NCBI RefSeq assembly: GCF_003001675.1
Contig: NZ_PVYW01000014.1
Span: forward strand, 62,001-126,000
Reading direction: 5' to 3'
Origin: Cohnella sp. SGD-V74
GTDB lineage: Bacteria; Bacillota; Bacilli; Paenibacillales; Paenibacillaceae
DNA length: 64,000 nucleotides
Positions within the stretch are counted from its first letter, which is position 1. Every line of letters begins with the position of its first letter. This document shows, one piece after another, positions 42,764 through 51,621 of this stretch. Under the pieces are notes generated by a model. The model searched no databases and had not been told where the DNA came from. It saw nothing but the letters and a program-made list of their open reading frames with translations. A program made the translations under genes and the position numbers.

Positions 42764-45550
42764 TCACCTCTCCTCGCCCAGCTTGACGGCTTGCGCAATT
42801 CGCAATCTCCGCAGCTGCAGAACAAGCAAGCAGGCGCCTGCCGCCAGCATGATTCCGGTCGCCGCGTACAGCTTCATCGTATCGTCCGAATCGAAGACGA
42901 TTCGAAACGGCGGCACTTGCCTCCCAGCCTCGCCTCCTTGGAGGAAGGGCAAGAACAGCCGGCTCGCAACCGTGCCGAGCCCTAGCCCGGCGGCAACGGA
43001 CAAGCCTGTCGTGAACAACTGCTCAAGCAGCAGCATGCCGGTCAGTTGAACGCGCGACAGTCCCATCGCCCGCAAGATGCCAAGCTGTACCGCGCGTCTG
43101 GACAGAGCGAAAAACCAAAAGATCAGATAGCCCAGCAGCGAGACCAATAATGAGATGAGAAAACCCAGGCTTAGAATGCCGAATACGCCGCCCTGCGCGG
43201 GATGGTTGCGCCGATCGATCAGTTCCCCGCGCACGTCGTCGGCTTGCACGACCGCAATGCCCCGCTCGGCCAGCGTCTCGAGCGCCGGAGCGAGCTTTGC
43301 CCCGTCCTCCATGTTCAGCCAGACGTCGTAAGGCATTTTCTCGGTCTGCTGATAAATGTAATCCAGATTGGCCACCAGGAAGGGCGATTCGTCGGGATAC
43401 AGACTCGGCCAATAAGGGACGATTGCGACGACGACCAAATCCAACGGTTTGTTGCCGTAACCGATGCCGACGCGAATCGGATCGCCCGGCTGCAAACCGT
43501 ATCGCTCGGCGAAAGCCGTCGAGACAAGCGCCGCTTGCTCCGTCTGACCGAGCGCATCGAGATAGACATAAGGATGAATCGGAAGCAGATCGTCCCGGAA
43601 CCAAGCCGTGCCGGCAAAATCCGCGTTGTCGATGCCGATGAGCCGGACGTTGCCGGCCGTCTTGCCGCCGACAGTGGCTTTGCCGGTCGCCGACAGAACC
43701 CGAGCGGCCGCCTCCACGCCCTCCAGATTTCGATAAGCCTGGAACGAGGGCTCGTTGTAATAGATTTTGTTCGCGTCGTTCTCGTCTTGAATTCCTTCCC
43801 ACGCCGTCTTCAATACGACGTCGCTTCCGTATTGGTATAACGCCCGATCGTTCGCGTTAACGTCCATCGTCCTTGCCGCCGAAGCGTTGTATACGCCAAG
43901 GCCGATTGTCAGGATCATCAGGATCATCAGCGGGTAAAAGGCCGCCGCCGATCGCGACAGCTGCGTCAGCGTCAAGTACATCGTGACCGGCACCCGGTTA
44001 TTCATTACGGCGTTCCAGACGCGCAGCATCAGCGGAAACAGCCTCAGGCACAGCAGCCCCGCCGCGAACAGGAACAACGCCGGCAGAACGAACAGAACCG
44101 GCTGAACACCCGCCTCGTCGCCCGCGCCGCCGGCAAGAGGAATCCGGCCAACGTCCAGCAAGTACCATCCGGCCGCGCAGATCGCCAGAAGCGCAACATC
44201 CGCGTACCATCGCTGCCAGAGCGGCGGGCGGTTCGAGCCCGCCCGGCTCCGGGCGTGCTCGACGACGGACGTGCCGGCGTACGCGCGAATCGGCAGCGCC
44301 GTGGCGACGACCGCGAGCAAAGTCGACGTACCGCCGAACAGCCACGCAGCTTCGTTCCAGCCGACCGGAATCGACTTGCGGCCTACGAACGAGAGAAACC
44401 CGCTGGAGGAGCCGATCGTCTTGGCCATGAACCAGGCGAGGACGAGACCGGCCAGGAGCGCGACGCAGCCGAGTATCGCGGCTTCGATCGCATAGAGAGC
44501 GACGTTCTGCCGCGGGCTGGCTCCCCGGCTTTGGAGCACCGAGATATCCCCCTTCTGCCGGTCCAAAGCTTGCTTCGCGTTCAGCGTGATGTAATAGAGC
44601 ACCATCGCCAGCACCGGAGCCGCCAGCGCGAACAGCATCGCCTGCAGCAAGACGCTCTGCCGGTTGAACTCATGAAGCATGTCGATAAACGACAGGTTCA
44701 CTTTCGTATTCTCGAGCATCCGGTGCAGCTCGATCTCCAATCGGCTCAATTGCCCGATTAATGAGGACAGATCGCCAATGCGGATCTCGCTGAGATCGAA
44801 GGCGTAGAACCAGCCCGCCGCATCGAGGGCGAGCCGCTGCTCATCGAGCAAAGCTCCCGTCATCGTCCCGCGGGTTACGAGCAGCGTCTCGGCCAGTTTC
44901 TCTTTGCCGTCGATGGCCCAGCCCAAGTCCGTCTCGTCCTTCAATTGATACGCCCCGGTAAGCCGAACAGACAGCCGCTTCGTCTTGCCGTCGGCGTCTT
45001 TGACATCGTAGGCCAGCGTATCGCCGACCTTCCAGCCGTAGCGGCTTAACGTCTCGTCCAGGACGAGCGCTTCGACGTGTCCGTCCGCCATGCCGTCCTG
45101 CGGCATGCGCCCTTCCTTGAGTTCGACTTTCTCCTCGATTCCGCTCTGCGCCGCCAGCTCCATTCGGGCAAGCTGGGCAGGGCTTGCTCCCGAGGCTTCC
45201 TGAACCTTCCGCACGGTGGAGGGCGGCAAGCCGATTCGGCTCGAGAAAGCCTCCGTCGGAAATCCGATGCGAACGGGCAGCTCCTCCCGGATCCACCGGT
45301 CCGCTTCGGCGAGCCCTTCCAGATCGGTCATCTTGGCGGCGCCGGACTGAAACTTCATATACAAGGAGCCGGCCGGCAGCCCTTTCGTCTTCTCCGCAAG
45401 CGACTTGGCGACCACCCGCTTCAACGTGCCGTCGGCATACATCGGAATGCTCATCGCGAACGCCGCGGCCACCGTAAGACCGAGCAGAGTGCTGATCGTG
45501 AACCAGCGATTCTGCCACATTTTCAGAAACAGGTAGACGAGAATCCGCAT
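42764..45550 (-). CDS. FtsX/MacB-type ABC permease, second copy
   Basis: 928 residues, same layout as 8236-11109: N-terminal helix (~12-32), extracytoplasmic domain to ~300, a helix group at ~305-440, a further helix pair at ~545-565, another extracytoplasmic stretch and three C-terminal helices (~790-915). Conserved motifs between the copies include PVRLIGIDNADFAGTAWFRD-like and SRAAA/SRSSSQ stretches and a shared C terminus RIAQAVKLGEE. Begins one base inside the adaptor stop. Confidence 0.88.
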   Translation of the reverse strand: MRILVYLFLKMWQNRWFTISTLLGLTVAAAFAMSIPMYADGTLKRVVAKSLAEKTKGLPAGSLYMKFQSGAAKMTDLEGLAEADRWIREELPVRIGFPTEAFSSRIGLPPSTVRKVQEASGASPAQLARMELAAQSGIEEKVELKEGRMPQDGMADGHVEALVLDETLSRYGWKVGDTLAYDVKDADGKTKRLSVRLTGAYQLKDETDLGWAIDGKEKLAETLLVTRGTMTGALLDEQRLALDAAGWFYAFDLSEIRIGDLSSLIGQLSRLEIELHRMLENTKVNLSFIDMLHEFNRQSVLLQAMLFALAAPVLAMVLYYITLNAKQALDRQKGDISVLQSRGASPRQNVALYAIEAAILGCVALLAGLVLAWFMAKTIGSSSGFLSFVGRKSIPVGWNEAAWLFGGTSTLLAVVATALPIRAYAGTSVVEHARSRAGSNRPPLWQRWYADVALLAICAAGWYLLDVGRIPLAGGAGDEAGVQPVLFVLPALFLFAAGLLCLRLFPLMLRVWNAVMNNRVPVTMYLTLTQLSRSAAAFYPLMILMILTIGLGVYNASAARTMDVNANDRALYQYGSDVVLKTAWEGIQDENDANKIYYNEPSFQAYRNLEGVEAAARVLSATGKATVGGKTAGNVRLIGIDNADFAGTAWFRDDLLPIHPYVYLDALGQTEQAALVSTAFAERYGLQPGDPIRVGIGYGNKPLDLVVVAIVPYWPSLYPDESPFLVANLDYIYQQTEKMPYDVWLNMEDGAKLAPALETLAERGIAVVQADDVRGELIDRRNHPAQGGVFGILSLGFLISLLVSLLGYLIFWFFALSRRAVQLGILRAMGLSRVQLTGMLLLEQLFTTGLSVAAGLGLGTVASRLFLPFLQGGEAGRQVPPFRIVFDSDDTMKLYAATGIMLAAGACLLVLQLRRLRIAQAVKLGEER

Positions 45551-46608
45551 TATTTTCCCACGACCTTCTGGCCTTCCTCGAGCCCTTTGATGATTTCGAC
45601 GGCCGTCGAGGTCTGCATGCCGATCTCCACGTCCACCTCGCCTTTGCTTCCGTCCGGGTTAGATACGAGCACGTAATTGCGGCTATTCTGTTTCCGCAGC
45701 GCCGCCGGGGGAATGTACAGCGCATTCTCCCTTCTCTCGACGGTCACGGCGACAGTCAGGGGATTGCCGTGCTGCGCTGCCGCAGGGAGCTTGCCGACAT
45801 CGACCAACGCGTACGCATCCAGCGTATCTTCGTCCTTGGGATCCGTGCTCGCCGGCAGCCTCCGCACCGTTCCCTGCACATCCCCGGCCGCGTTCAGCGA
45901 CACCTTCGCGTTCATGCCCGGAGCGATATTTTTAAGATCGCCGCTATTAAAACGCACAGCTACGACGAGAGAGCTCAGATCGGCGATTCGCCCGATTTTC
46001 TCGTAGGCTTTGGCGAAATCCCCCTTCTCCGCCGTAAAGCTGACGATCGTGCCGTCGTAAGGGGCGAGCAGCCGCGATTCGGCCATTTGCTCCCTTAACT
46101 TGGCCAGCTCGTGCTTCATCAGCTCGTATTCGAGCTGCCTCTTGCGCAGCAAGATATCCTGGTCGTCCGTCGACTCCCGAAGCGCGGCTTTCATGTCCAA
46201 TTCCGCCTTCTCTATGTCAATCTCTTTGCGAACGATCTGGCTCTCGAGCTCCCCCGAATCCAGTTCGGCCAACACTTGGCCCTTCTTGACCCGATCTCCC
46301 GCTTTCACCCTAACGTCGATAATTCGGCGGTTGTCGACCGTGAACATCAGGTTCTCCTCGCGGTCCGACATCAGTTTGCCGCTTCCGCTCGCCGTCTGCT
46401 CCAGAACCCCGCGCTTGACCGGATATTCCGGCTTTTGCGAAATTTTCGGCGTGCGGATCTCGGGCAGCTTCTCCGGCTCCTCCTCCCGGGGGAGCAAGGA
46501 GCACCCGGCCAACAGTGCGATCATTGCCGTCCAGGCAAGCGATTGGACGACCGTACGTCCAGCTTTAGTCCGGAACAATCCGGCCGTCGACCATTTGATA
46601 GACAACAT
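45550..46608 (-). CDS. HlyD/MacA-type efflux adaptor lipoprotein, second copy
   Basis: 352 residues. Membrane helix ending in lipobox LAGC, followed by SLLPREEE exactly as in 11146-12177. Lipoyl/coiled-coil adaptor region ~65-235 (VKAGDRVKKGQVLAELDSGE) and beta domain after it. Overlaps the ATPase gene at 46565-47302 by 44 bases. Confidence 0.9.
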   Translation of the reverse strand: MLSIKWSTAGLFRTKAGRTVVQSLAWTAMIALLAGCSLLPREEEPEKLPEIRTPKISQKPEYPVKRGVLEQTASGSGKLMSDREENLMFTVDNRRIIDVRVKAGDRVKKGQVLAELDSGELESQIVRKEIDIEKAELDMKAALRESTDDQDILLRKRQLEYELMKHELAKLREQMAESRLLAPYDGTIVSFTAEKGDFAKAYEKIGRIADLSSLVVAVRFNSGDLKNIAPGMNAKVSLNAAGDVQGTVRRLPASTDPKDEDTLDAYALVDVGKLPAAAQHGNPLTVAVTVERRENALYIPPAALRKQNSRNYVLVSNPDGSKGEVDVEIGMQTSTAVEIIKGLEEGQKVVGK

Positions 46609-47302
46609 CCGCCGCCCCCCATAGTGTAGAATCGTGCGTCGTCATGCAGATCGCCATGCCTTCCCGATCCGCAATGTCGCGGAAGAGAGCGATGATGCGG
46701 GCGGCCATCACCGAATCGAGCTCCGCGGTCGGCTCGTCCGCCAACAGGACGCGCGGCTTATGAGCGATCGCTTTCGCGATCGCCGCACGCTGCTGCTCGC
46801 CTCCGGACAGCTCGGACGGACGATGGCCCGACCGCTTCGCGAGTCCGACGAGTTCAAGACATTCCGCCGCCCTTCCCGGCCATTCCGACCGCGGAAGCTT
46901 CGCCATTCGCATGCTCAGCTCCACGTTCTCCCTTACCGTCAACAGCGGCAATAACGCGAACGATTGAAAGATAAATCCGATCTCCTTGCGACGAACGACA
47001 GTCAGCTGCCTATCGCTCCAGCGGGACAAGGAACGCTCCCGGAACACGACTTCGCCTTCGGTCGGCCGGTCGAGACCGCCAAGCAGGTTCAACAACGTCG
47101 TTTTTCCGGAGCCGGAACGCCCCCGCAGCATCGTTAACTTGCCGCACTCCACCGACATCTCAATGCCTTTCAGCACCTCGACTTGCCGGCCGCCCGCAAG
47201 GAACGATTTGCGAACGTCCCGCGCTTCAAGGCAAGGCGCCGCGATCGGCTCCGGCTTCGAGGCTTCCGCCATCCCTGCGGCGCCGCCCCCGTCACTCCGC
47301 AT
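46565..47302 (-). CDS. ABC ATPase (MacB/LolD type), second copy
   Basis: 245 residues from ATG 47302; an internal ATG at 47272 is possible. GRSGSGKTT, FQSFALLPLL, LSGGEQQR, LLADEPTAELDS and TTHD motifs. Paralogue of 12152-12853. Its start overlaps the solute-binding gene by 11 bases, so that gene belongs to the same transcript. Confidence 0.92.
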   Translation of the reverse strand: MRSDGGGAAGMAEASKPEPIAAPCLEARDVRKSFLAGGRQVEVLKGIEMSVECGKLTMLRGRSGSGKTTLLNLLGGLDRPTEGEVVFRERSLSRWSDRQLTVVRRKEIGFIFQSFALLPLLTVRENVELSMRMAKLPRSEWPGRAAECLELVGLAKRSGHRPSELSGGEQQRAAIAKAIAHKPRVLLADEPTAELDSVMAARIIALFRDIADREGMAICMTTHDSTLWGAADVVYQMVDGRIVPD

Positions 47303-48755
47303 CGGCTTGCGCTTTCGTCAGTTGGTCCTGTCCTTGCGTCTGCAGCGTCTGCAGCGCGTCGTCGAGCGATGCGGCTCCGTCGACGACCTTCTTGATCTGC
47401 TCCGCCGCGAGCTTCGAGAACGATTCCGCGAAACCGTTCGGCAGCGTTTGAAGCATGGAACGGGTATCGGCTTTCAGCGCATAGAAGGCATCCACGTTTT
47501 TCCCGTTTCCTTCTTTCTTGAACGCCGTTCTGGCCGAAAGCGCAGGGGACGATTTCATCCCGGTTTTGGCCAATTGCTCTCCGTTGACGTATTTCAGAAA
47601 TTCCCACGCCGCGGGAATGTTCTCCGAAGACGCATTGATGGAGAAGACGCCGTCCAGCCCCATCCCTGCGGCGACGTCCGGCTGGGATGGATCGACCGGA
47701 ATCGTCACGACGTCCCAGTCGATCTGCTGCGCCATACCGAAAGGCTTCATGCCGCCGGAATCCTCGCTCGTCCCCGACTGCTCCATTCGAACAGCGCCTG
47801 AAGACGCTACGTCCAACATGCTCATCATCATCGGTCCGTCGATCGTCATCGCCGCTTTGCCGGACAAGAAGCTGATCGAATCGCCGCCGAAGCTGACCGT
47901 CATTCTGCTGCCGCCGGTGCTTCTCATCGCGACCATTCCGCCGCTGCCGGGGCCGTCGGAAGGCATCGCGATGCTGCCGGATTTATACCCGTCGATCACC
48001 GCCTGGAAGATCATCTTCCACTCCGGAGAAGCGATCGATACCGTCCCGGATTCGGAGTCCGCGTAGAGAAGACCTTTGGCCTCGCCGATCGAGCGAATCA
48101 AGCCAAACGAGTCGCCGGCCGACATCGAAGGCGCCAACCCGGCCAACGCGTCGTCTCCTTCCTTCTTCGCGGGGAACCGCGCAGCCAACTGTATCAATTC
48201 GTCCCAGCTCATTCCGTCCGTCGGATATGGGATTCCATTCTGGTCGAACAACGTTTTGTTGTAGTAAAGCGCCTGGCTGACGAAGCTCGGACTCAGCCCG
48301 TAGAGCTTGCCGCCTCCGCGCGCTTTCAGCAGCTCGACAACGGAGGGCAGGAAGCCGTCCAGATCGAATTCGTCCTGCTTCACGACGGCGTCGAGATCGT
48401 ACAACGCCCCTTTCCCCGCCAACGCCGCGTATTGCTCCTCAGACAAATACATCGCGTCGGGCTGCTGCTCAGCGAGAATCTTCTCCATCTCCGCGACCGG
48501 ATCTTCCGCGTTAAATGCGGACTCCGTAGAGACGACCTCGAGCTCGATATTCGGGAACATCGCCTGAAAAGCGTTGCCGTACTGCATGAAGAACGCATCT
48601 TCGTTGAAATACGCCACCTTCAGCGTCCCTTTATCCTCCCTGTCCAGCTTGCCGACCGATCCTTTGCCGTCCGACGGCGCGCACGCCGATAACGTCACCA
48701 TCAACGTCAGCGCCCCGATTGCTGCGCCGTTCCTTCCGTTCCATCGTCTCTTCAT
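47292..48755 (-). CDS. Extracellular solute-binding lipoprotein joined to an exporter-type operon
   Basis: 487 residues from ATG 48755 (AAGGGTGAG upstream; a GTG at 48764 is the alternative). Signal peptide with lipobox LSAC, then a family-1 solute-binding fold (LKVAYFNEDAFFMQYG near residue 47, later ASSENIPAAWEFLKYVNGEQ). Such proteins normally serve importers with CUT1 permeases, yet here it is the first gene of a MacB/FtsX-type operon, overlapping its ATPase gene. It may have become a sensor or ligand trap for that system. The first operon (7309-12853) has no counterpart. Confidence 0.85.
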   Translation of the reverse strand: MKRRWNGRNGAAIGALTLMVTLSACAPSDGKGSVGKLDREDKGTLKVAYFNEDAFFMQYGNAFQAMFPNIELEVVSTESAFNAEDPVAEMEKILAEQQPDAMYLSEEQYAALAGKGALYDLDAVVKQDEFDLDGFLPSVVELLKARGGGKLYGLSPSFVSQALYYNKTLFDQNGIPYPTDGMSWDELIQLAARFPAKKEGDDALAGLAPSMSAGDSFGLIRSIGEAKGLLYADSESGTVSIASPEWKMIFQAVIDGYKSGSIAMPSDGPGSGGMVAMRSTGGSRMTVSFGGDSISFLSGKAAMTIDGPMMMSMLDVASSGAVRMEQSGTSEDSGGMKPFGMAQQIDWDVVTIPVDPSQPDVAAGMGLDGVFSINASSENIPAAWEFLKYVNGEQLAKTGMKSSPALSARTAFKKEGNGKNVDAFYALKADTRSMLQTLPNGFAESFSKLAAEQIKKVVDGAASLDDALQTLQTQGQDQLTKAQADAE

Positions 48756-48784
48756 TTCTCTCACCCTTCATCGATTGATCGTTG

Positions 48785-48950
48785 CTAGGACGTGTATGCA
48801 TACTCGGAGGATCGCAGATATGGCCGAATTTTCGTTCCATGCAAGAAACTTTTGTGAAGGCGTACCGGGGGTACGTCAAGCAAAAGTGACGCAGCAGGGA
48901 GTGAAAAAGCGGTGTTAGCTGCCTCTGAGCGGGTTTGCATACACGCCCTT
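48785..48950 (+). mobile_element. MITE-like element, copy 3 (~166 bp)
   Basis: Begins CTAGGACGTGTATGCATACT and ends with GGGTTTGCATACACGCCCTT, near-inverted. Long identical stretches with copy 2: GCCGAATTTTCGTTCCATGC and GTCAAGCAAAAGTGACGCAG. It lies 30 bases before the start of the solute-binding gene, so it could carry or affect that operon's promoter. Confidence 0.85.
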
Positions 48951-49169
48951 GGCCAGTATGCTTTCGTTTTCTTAAAAATCGGTTAGAGCCGCTGGACGGT
49001 ATCGGAACAGTCGATATCCCGAATCGCTTCGCGAAGGCCCGCCTCGTCAACCCCGGCTGCGAAGAAGCGAAAAAAATGGTGGCTGACCAACTGACTCATA
49101 TCCACTCGCCAGGCTCTTTTGGAGTAAAGAATCTTTTTCGTCACTGCCTCACCTGTGTGCCAATGTGCG

Positions 49170-49350
49170 ATTTTATAGAACATCTCCCTCCGTTTGAGCG
49201 CCAATCGGGAGACGTTAACCGATTTTTTAGAACATCTCCCTCCGTTCAAGCGCTATTTGGGAGACGTTAACCGATTCTTTAGAACATCCCCCTCCGTTCG
49301 AGCGCCGATCGGAAGACGTTAACCGATTCTTTAGAACATCGTCCTCCGTT
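49170..49350. repeat. Four-unit tandem repeat, 52 bp period
   Basis: TAGAACATC recurs at 49176, 49228, 49280 and 49332, exactly 52 apart. The fuller unit is GTTAACCGATTCTTTAGAACATCNCCCTCCGTTC. The core CCGATTCTTT is shared with the arrays at 16181 and 30790. The rest of the gap 48951-49468 shows no convincing gene. Confidence 0.92.
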
Positions 49351-49414
49351 CATCTTGCAAAAGCCTCTCCTGCGGGCGTTTCATTTGCTGGTGTATGCGA
49401 ATAGGTCAGTTGCA

Positions 49415-49450
49415 CAAAAAAGCCCTGCGCCATCTCGAAGCGCAAGGCTA
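49415..49450 (-). terminator. Terminator of the two-component operon
   Basis: AGCCCTGCGC (49421-49430) pairs, with one mismatch, with GCGCAAGGCT (49440-49449). Minus-strand T run follows (A run 49415-49420). Confidence 0.75.
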
Positions 49451-49468
49451 GTTTCATAGATTAACCTC

Positions 49469-50761
49469 TTACAAAGGCAGCGTCACGCTCACGAGAGTGC
49501 CGACGGACAGCTTGCTGTCGACTTTGATTTTGCCCCCGTGCCGCTCCACGATCCAGCTCGCGATCGCCAGCCCCAGACCCGTGCCGCCTTCCCGCCTTGC
49601 CCGGGCTTTGTCGCCGCGGTAGAAGCGATCGAAAACATGGGGCAAATCCTCCGGCGAGATGCCGATGCCCGTATCTTCGATCTCGAGGCGAGCGGTATGC
49701 GTCATCCTTCGACAGACGACGCGCACGACGCCTCCTTCCGGCGTATACTTGATCGCGTTGTCCAGCAGCGTCGCGAGCAGCTGATGCAGACGCTCCTCGT
49801 CCGCGATCATCGGAATCGAGGCATCGATCTCGGCATTCAAAATAATATCCTTGATCTCCGCGAGCATCGTCATCTTGTTCACGCTCTCCTGGACGATCCG
49901 GTCCAGTTGAACCGGCTTGCGCTCCAGATCCAGTTGATCGGAATCCGACCGCGCGAGCGTCAGCAGACCTCCGACCAGCTTGCTCATGCGCCTGGACTCC
50001 TGCAGCACGGTCGACACATGCTTGCTGTCCTGCTCGATCGTATGATCGGGATGCCGCAGCAGAAGCTCCGCGTGGGCCTGGATGACGGACAACGGAGTCC
50101 TTAACTCGTGGGATGCATCGGAAACGAATTGCCTCTGCTTCTCCATCGACAGACGAATCGGAATAAGAGCGCGGTTCGCCAGATAGAACCCCGCCCCGAC
50201 CGCGATCATGAGTCCTGCCGCGCCTCCGAGCAGCAGAATGAGCCGCAGCCGGCGCAACATGCCGATTTCGGCGGATACGTTGGTGAGCATCTGCTGCGTC
50301 GCAATCGTGTAGGCGGTGCCGTCGGTGCCGCTGGCTATCGCCAGGCTCAGATCGCCGATGTTCAGCACCCGGAAATATTGATTTCCCGCCTTCACCGTAT
50401 AGGGCTCGTCATACTTCCCCGGCTTGAACCGTTCGAGCTGCTCCTCGGTAAATCCGTTCCTCCCCGCCAACGGCACGGGCTGGTTGTCGTCCGTCCAGAG
50501 CAATTGGATAACGGGCCTGTCCATCTGCGCGACCCGGAACGTGACCGATTTATCGATCGGTATCCCCATCGAGGTGGACAGCAGAGGCGACACCGAGGTT
50601 ACGGTCATATTGGAGCTGACATTCTGGATCGCCCGATCGACTTGAGCGAACAGCATCTCTTTCATCACTATGTACACGGTAATATTCAAGCCGATCAAAA
50701 TAACGGACAGCACGGCCGCATTCCGAATCGTCAGTTGGGTGCGGATTCGTTTGAACATCAT
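49469..50761 (-). CDS. Sensor histidine kinase
   Basis: 430 residues from ATG 50761, which overlaps the response-regulator stop (ATGATG). Membrane helices at ~14-34 and ~160-182 enclose an extracytoplasmic sensor region; then the HisKA box SDASHELRTPLSVIQAHAEL (~205-225; His is the phosphate site), and GHKL ATPase motifs ATLLDNAIKYTPEGG, DTGIGISPEDL and GGTGLGLAIASWIV. Signal unknown. It works with the OmpR-type regulator upstream. Confidence 0.95.
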   Translation of the reverse strand: MMFKRIRTQLTIRNAAVLSVILIGLNITVYIVMKEMLFAQVDRAIQNVSSNMTVTSVSPLLSTSMGIPIDKSVTFRVAQMDRPVIQLLWTDDNQPVPLAGRNGFTEEQLERFKPGKYDEPYTVKAGNQYFRVLNIGDLSLAIASGTDGTAYTIATQQMLTNVSAEIGMLRRLRLILLLGGAAGLMIAVGAGFYLANRALIPIRLSMEKQRQFVSDASHELRTPLSVIQAHAELLLRHPDHTIEQDSKHVSTVLQESRRMSKLVGGLLTLARSDSDQLDLERKPVQLDRIVQESVNKMTMLAEIKDIILNAEIDASIPMIADEERLHQLLATLLDNAIKYTPEGGVVRVVCRRMTHTARLEIEDTGIGISPEDLPHVFDRFYRGDKARARREGGTGLGLAIASWIVERHGGKIKVDSKLSVGTLVSVTLPL

Positions 50762-51435
50762 CTCTTCTCCTTCAACAGATAGCCGACTCCGCGCACATTT
50801 TGGATATAGCGATCGAATCCGGACGGCGCCAGCTTCTTCCGCAAGTAGTGCACATAGACGTCTACGACGCCCAGCCCCGCGTCGGAGTCGATGCCCCACA
50901 CCCGGTCGAGAAGCTGCTCCTTCGTCAAAATCTGCTCCCGGTTAAGCATGAAATATTCCATTAATTCGTACTCCTTCAACGTAAGCTTCAACGCTTGTCC
51001 TTGTGTATAGGCGTCCTTGGCCTGGCATTTCAGCGACAGCTGCCCGTAATGCAGCTCTCCGTCCGGAGCGCCCAGCGACAGCTGGCGCAGCAGCACCCGA
51101 ATGCGGGCAAGCAGTTCAAGCGTCGCAAAAGGCTTAACCAAATAATCGTCGGCGCCGGAATCCAGCCCGCAGACGCGGTCCGCCACGCCGTCTCGCGCCG
51201 TCAGCAGCAGCACCGGAATCGCAATTCCCTGCGCTCTCAATTCGGAAAGCACCTCCAGCCCGCTCATGCCGGGAATCATAATATCAAGCACGATCAGATC
51301 ATGGACGCGCTGCTGCGCCAAATACAAGCCGTCAGGCCCGTTATCCGCCTCGTCGACCTGGTACGACTCCTCTTTAAGCACCGTCGCCACAGCGTCGCGC
51401 AGCGGACGGTCGTCCTCCACCACGAGAATTCTCAT
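50758..51435 (-). CDS. OmpR/PhoB-family response regulator
   Basis: 225 residues from ATG 51435 (GGAGGGG site); the longer frame to 51486 lacks one. Receiver domain 1-~115 (LVVEDDRP acidic pocket, phosphate Asp in LIVLDIMIPGMSG, LLLTARDGV, KPFATLEL) and winged-helix DNA-binding domain ~130-225 (LTLKEYELMEYFML, VDVYVHYLRKKL). First gene of the two-gene operon, divergent from the MalT-like gene. Confidence 0.96.
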   Translation of the reverse strand: MRILVVEDDRPLRDAVATVLKEESYQVDEADNGPDGLYLAQQRVHDLIVLDIMIPGMSGLEVLSELRAQGIAIPVLLLTARDGVADRVCGLDSGADDYLVKPFATLELLARIRVLLRQLSLGAPDGELHYGQLSLKCQAKDAYTQGQALKLTLKEYELMEYFMLNREQILTKEQLLDRVWGIDSDAGLGVVDVYVHYLRKKLAPSGFDRYIQNVRGVGYLLKEKR

Positions 51436-51621
51436 CGGTTCGCCCCTCCGGTCGCAGGCATCGCTGCCTGTCGTCTCGCCAACCATTGTATAGCGAGAAC
51501 CTTAATGAATGCTTAGAATGGACCGCAGGCCGATGCCAAGCAGTTATAGTCGATCTATCGATGGTAGAGAGGTTATAATAGAAAAAAACGATAGTGACTC
51601 GTCAGGAAGCGCGGGGATATC

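Noticed and set aside
48983..49249. 88-codon minus-strand frame
   Set aside because: Runs through the 52 bp repeat, has no clear ribosome site, and matches no family I know.
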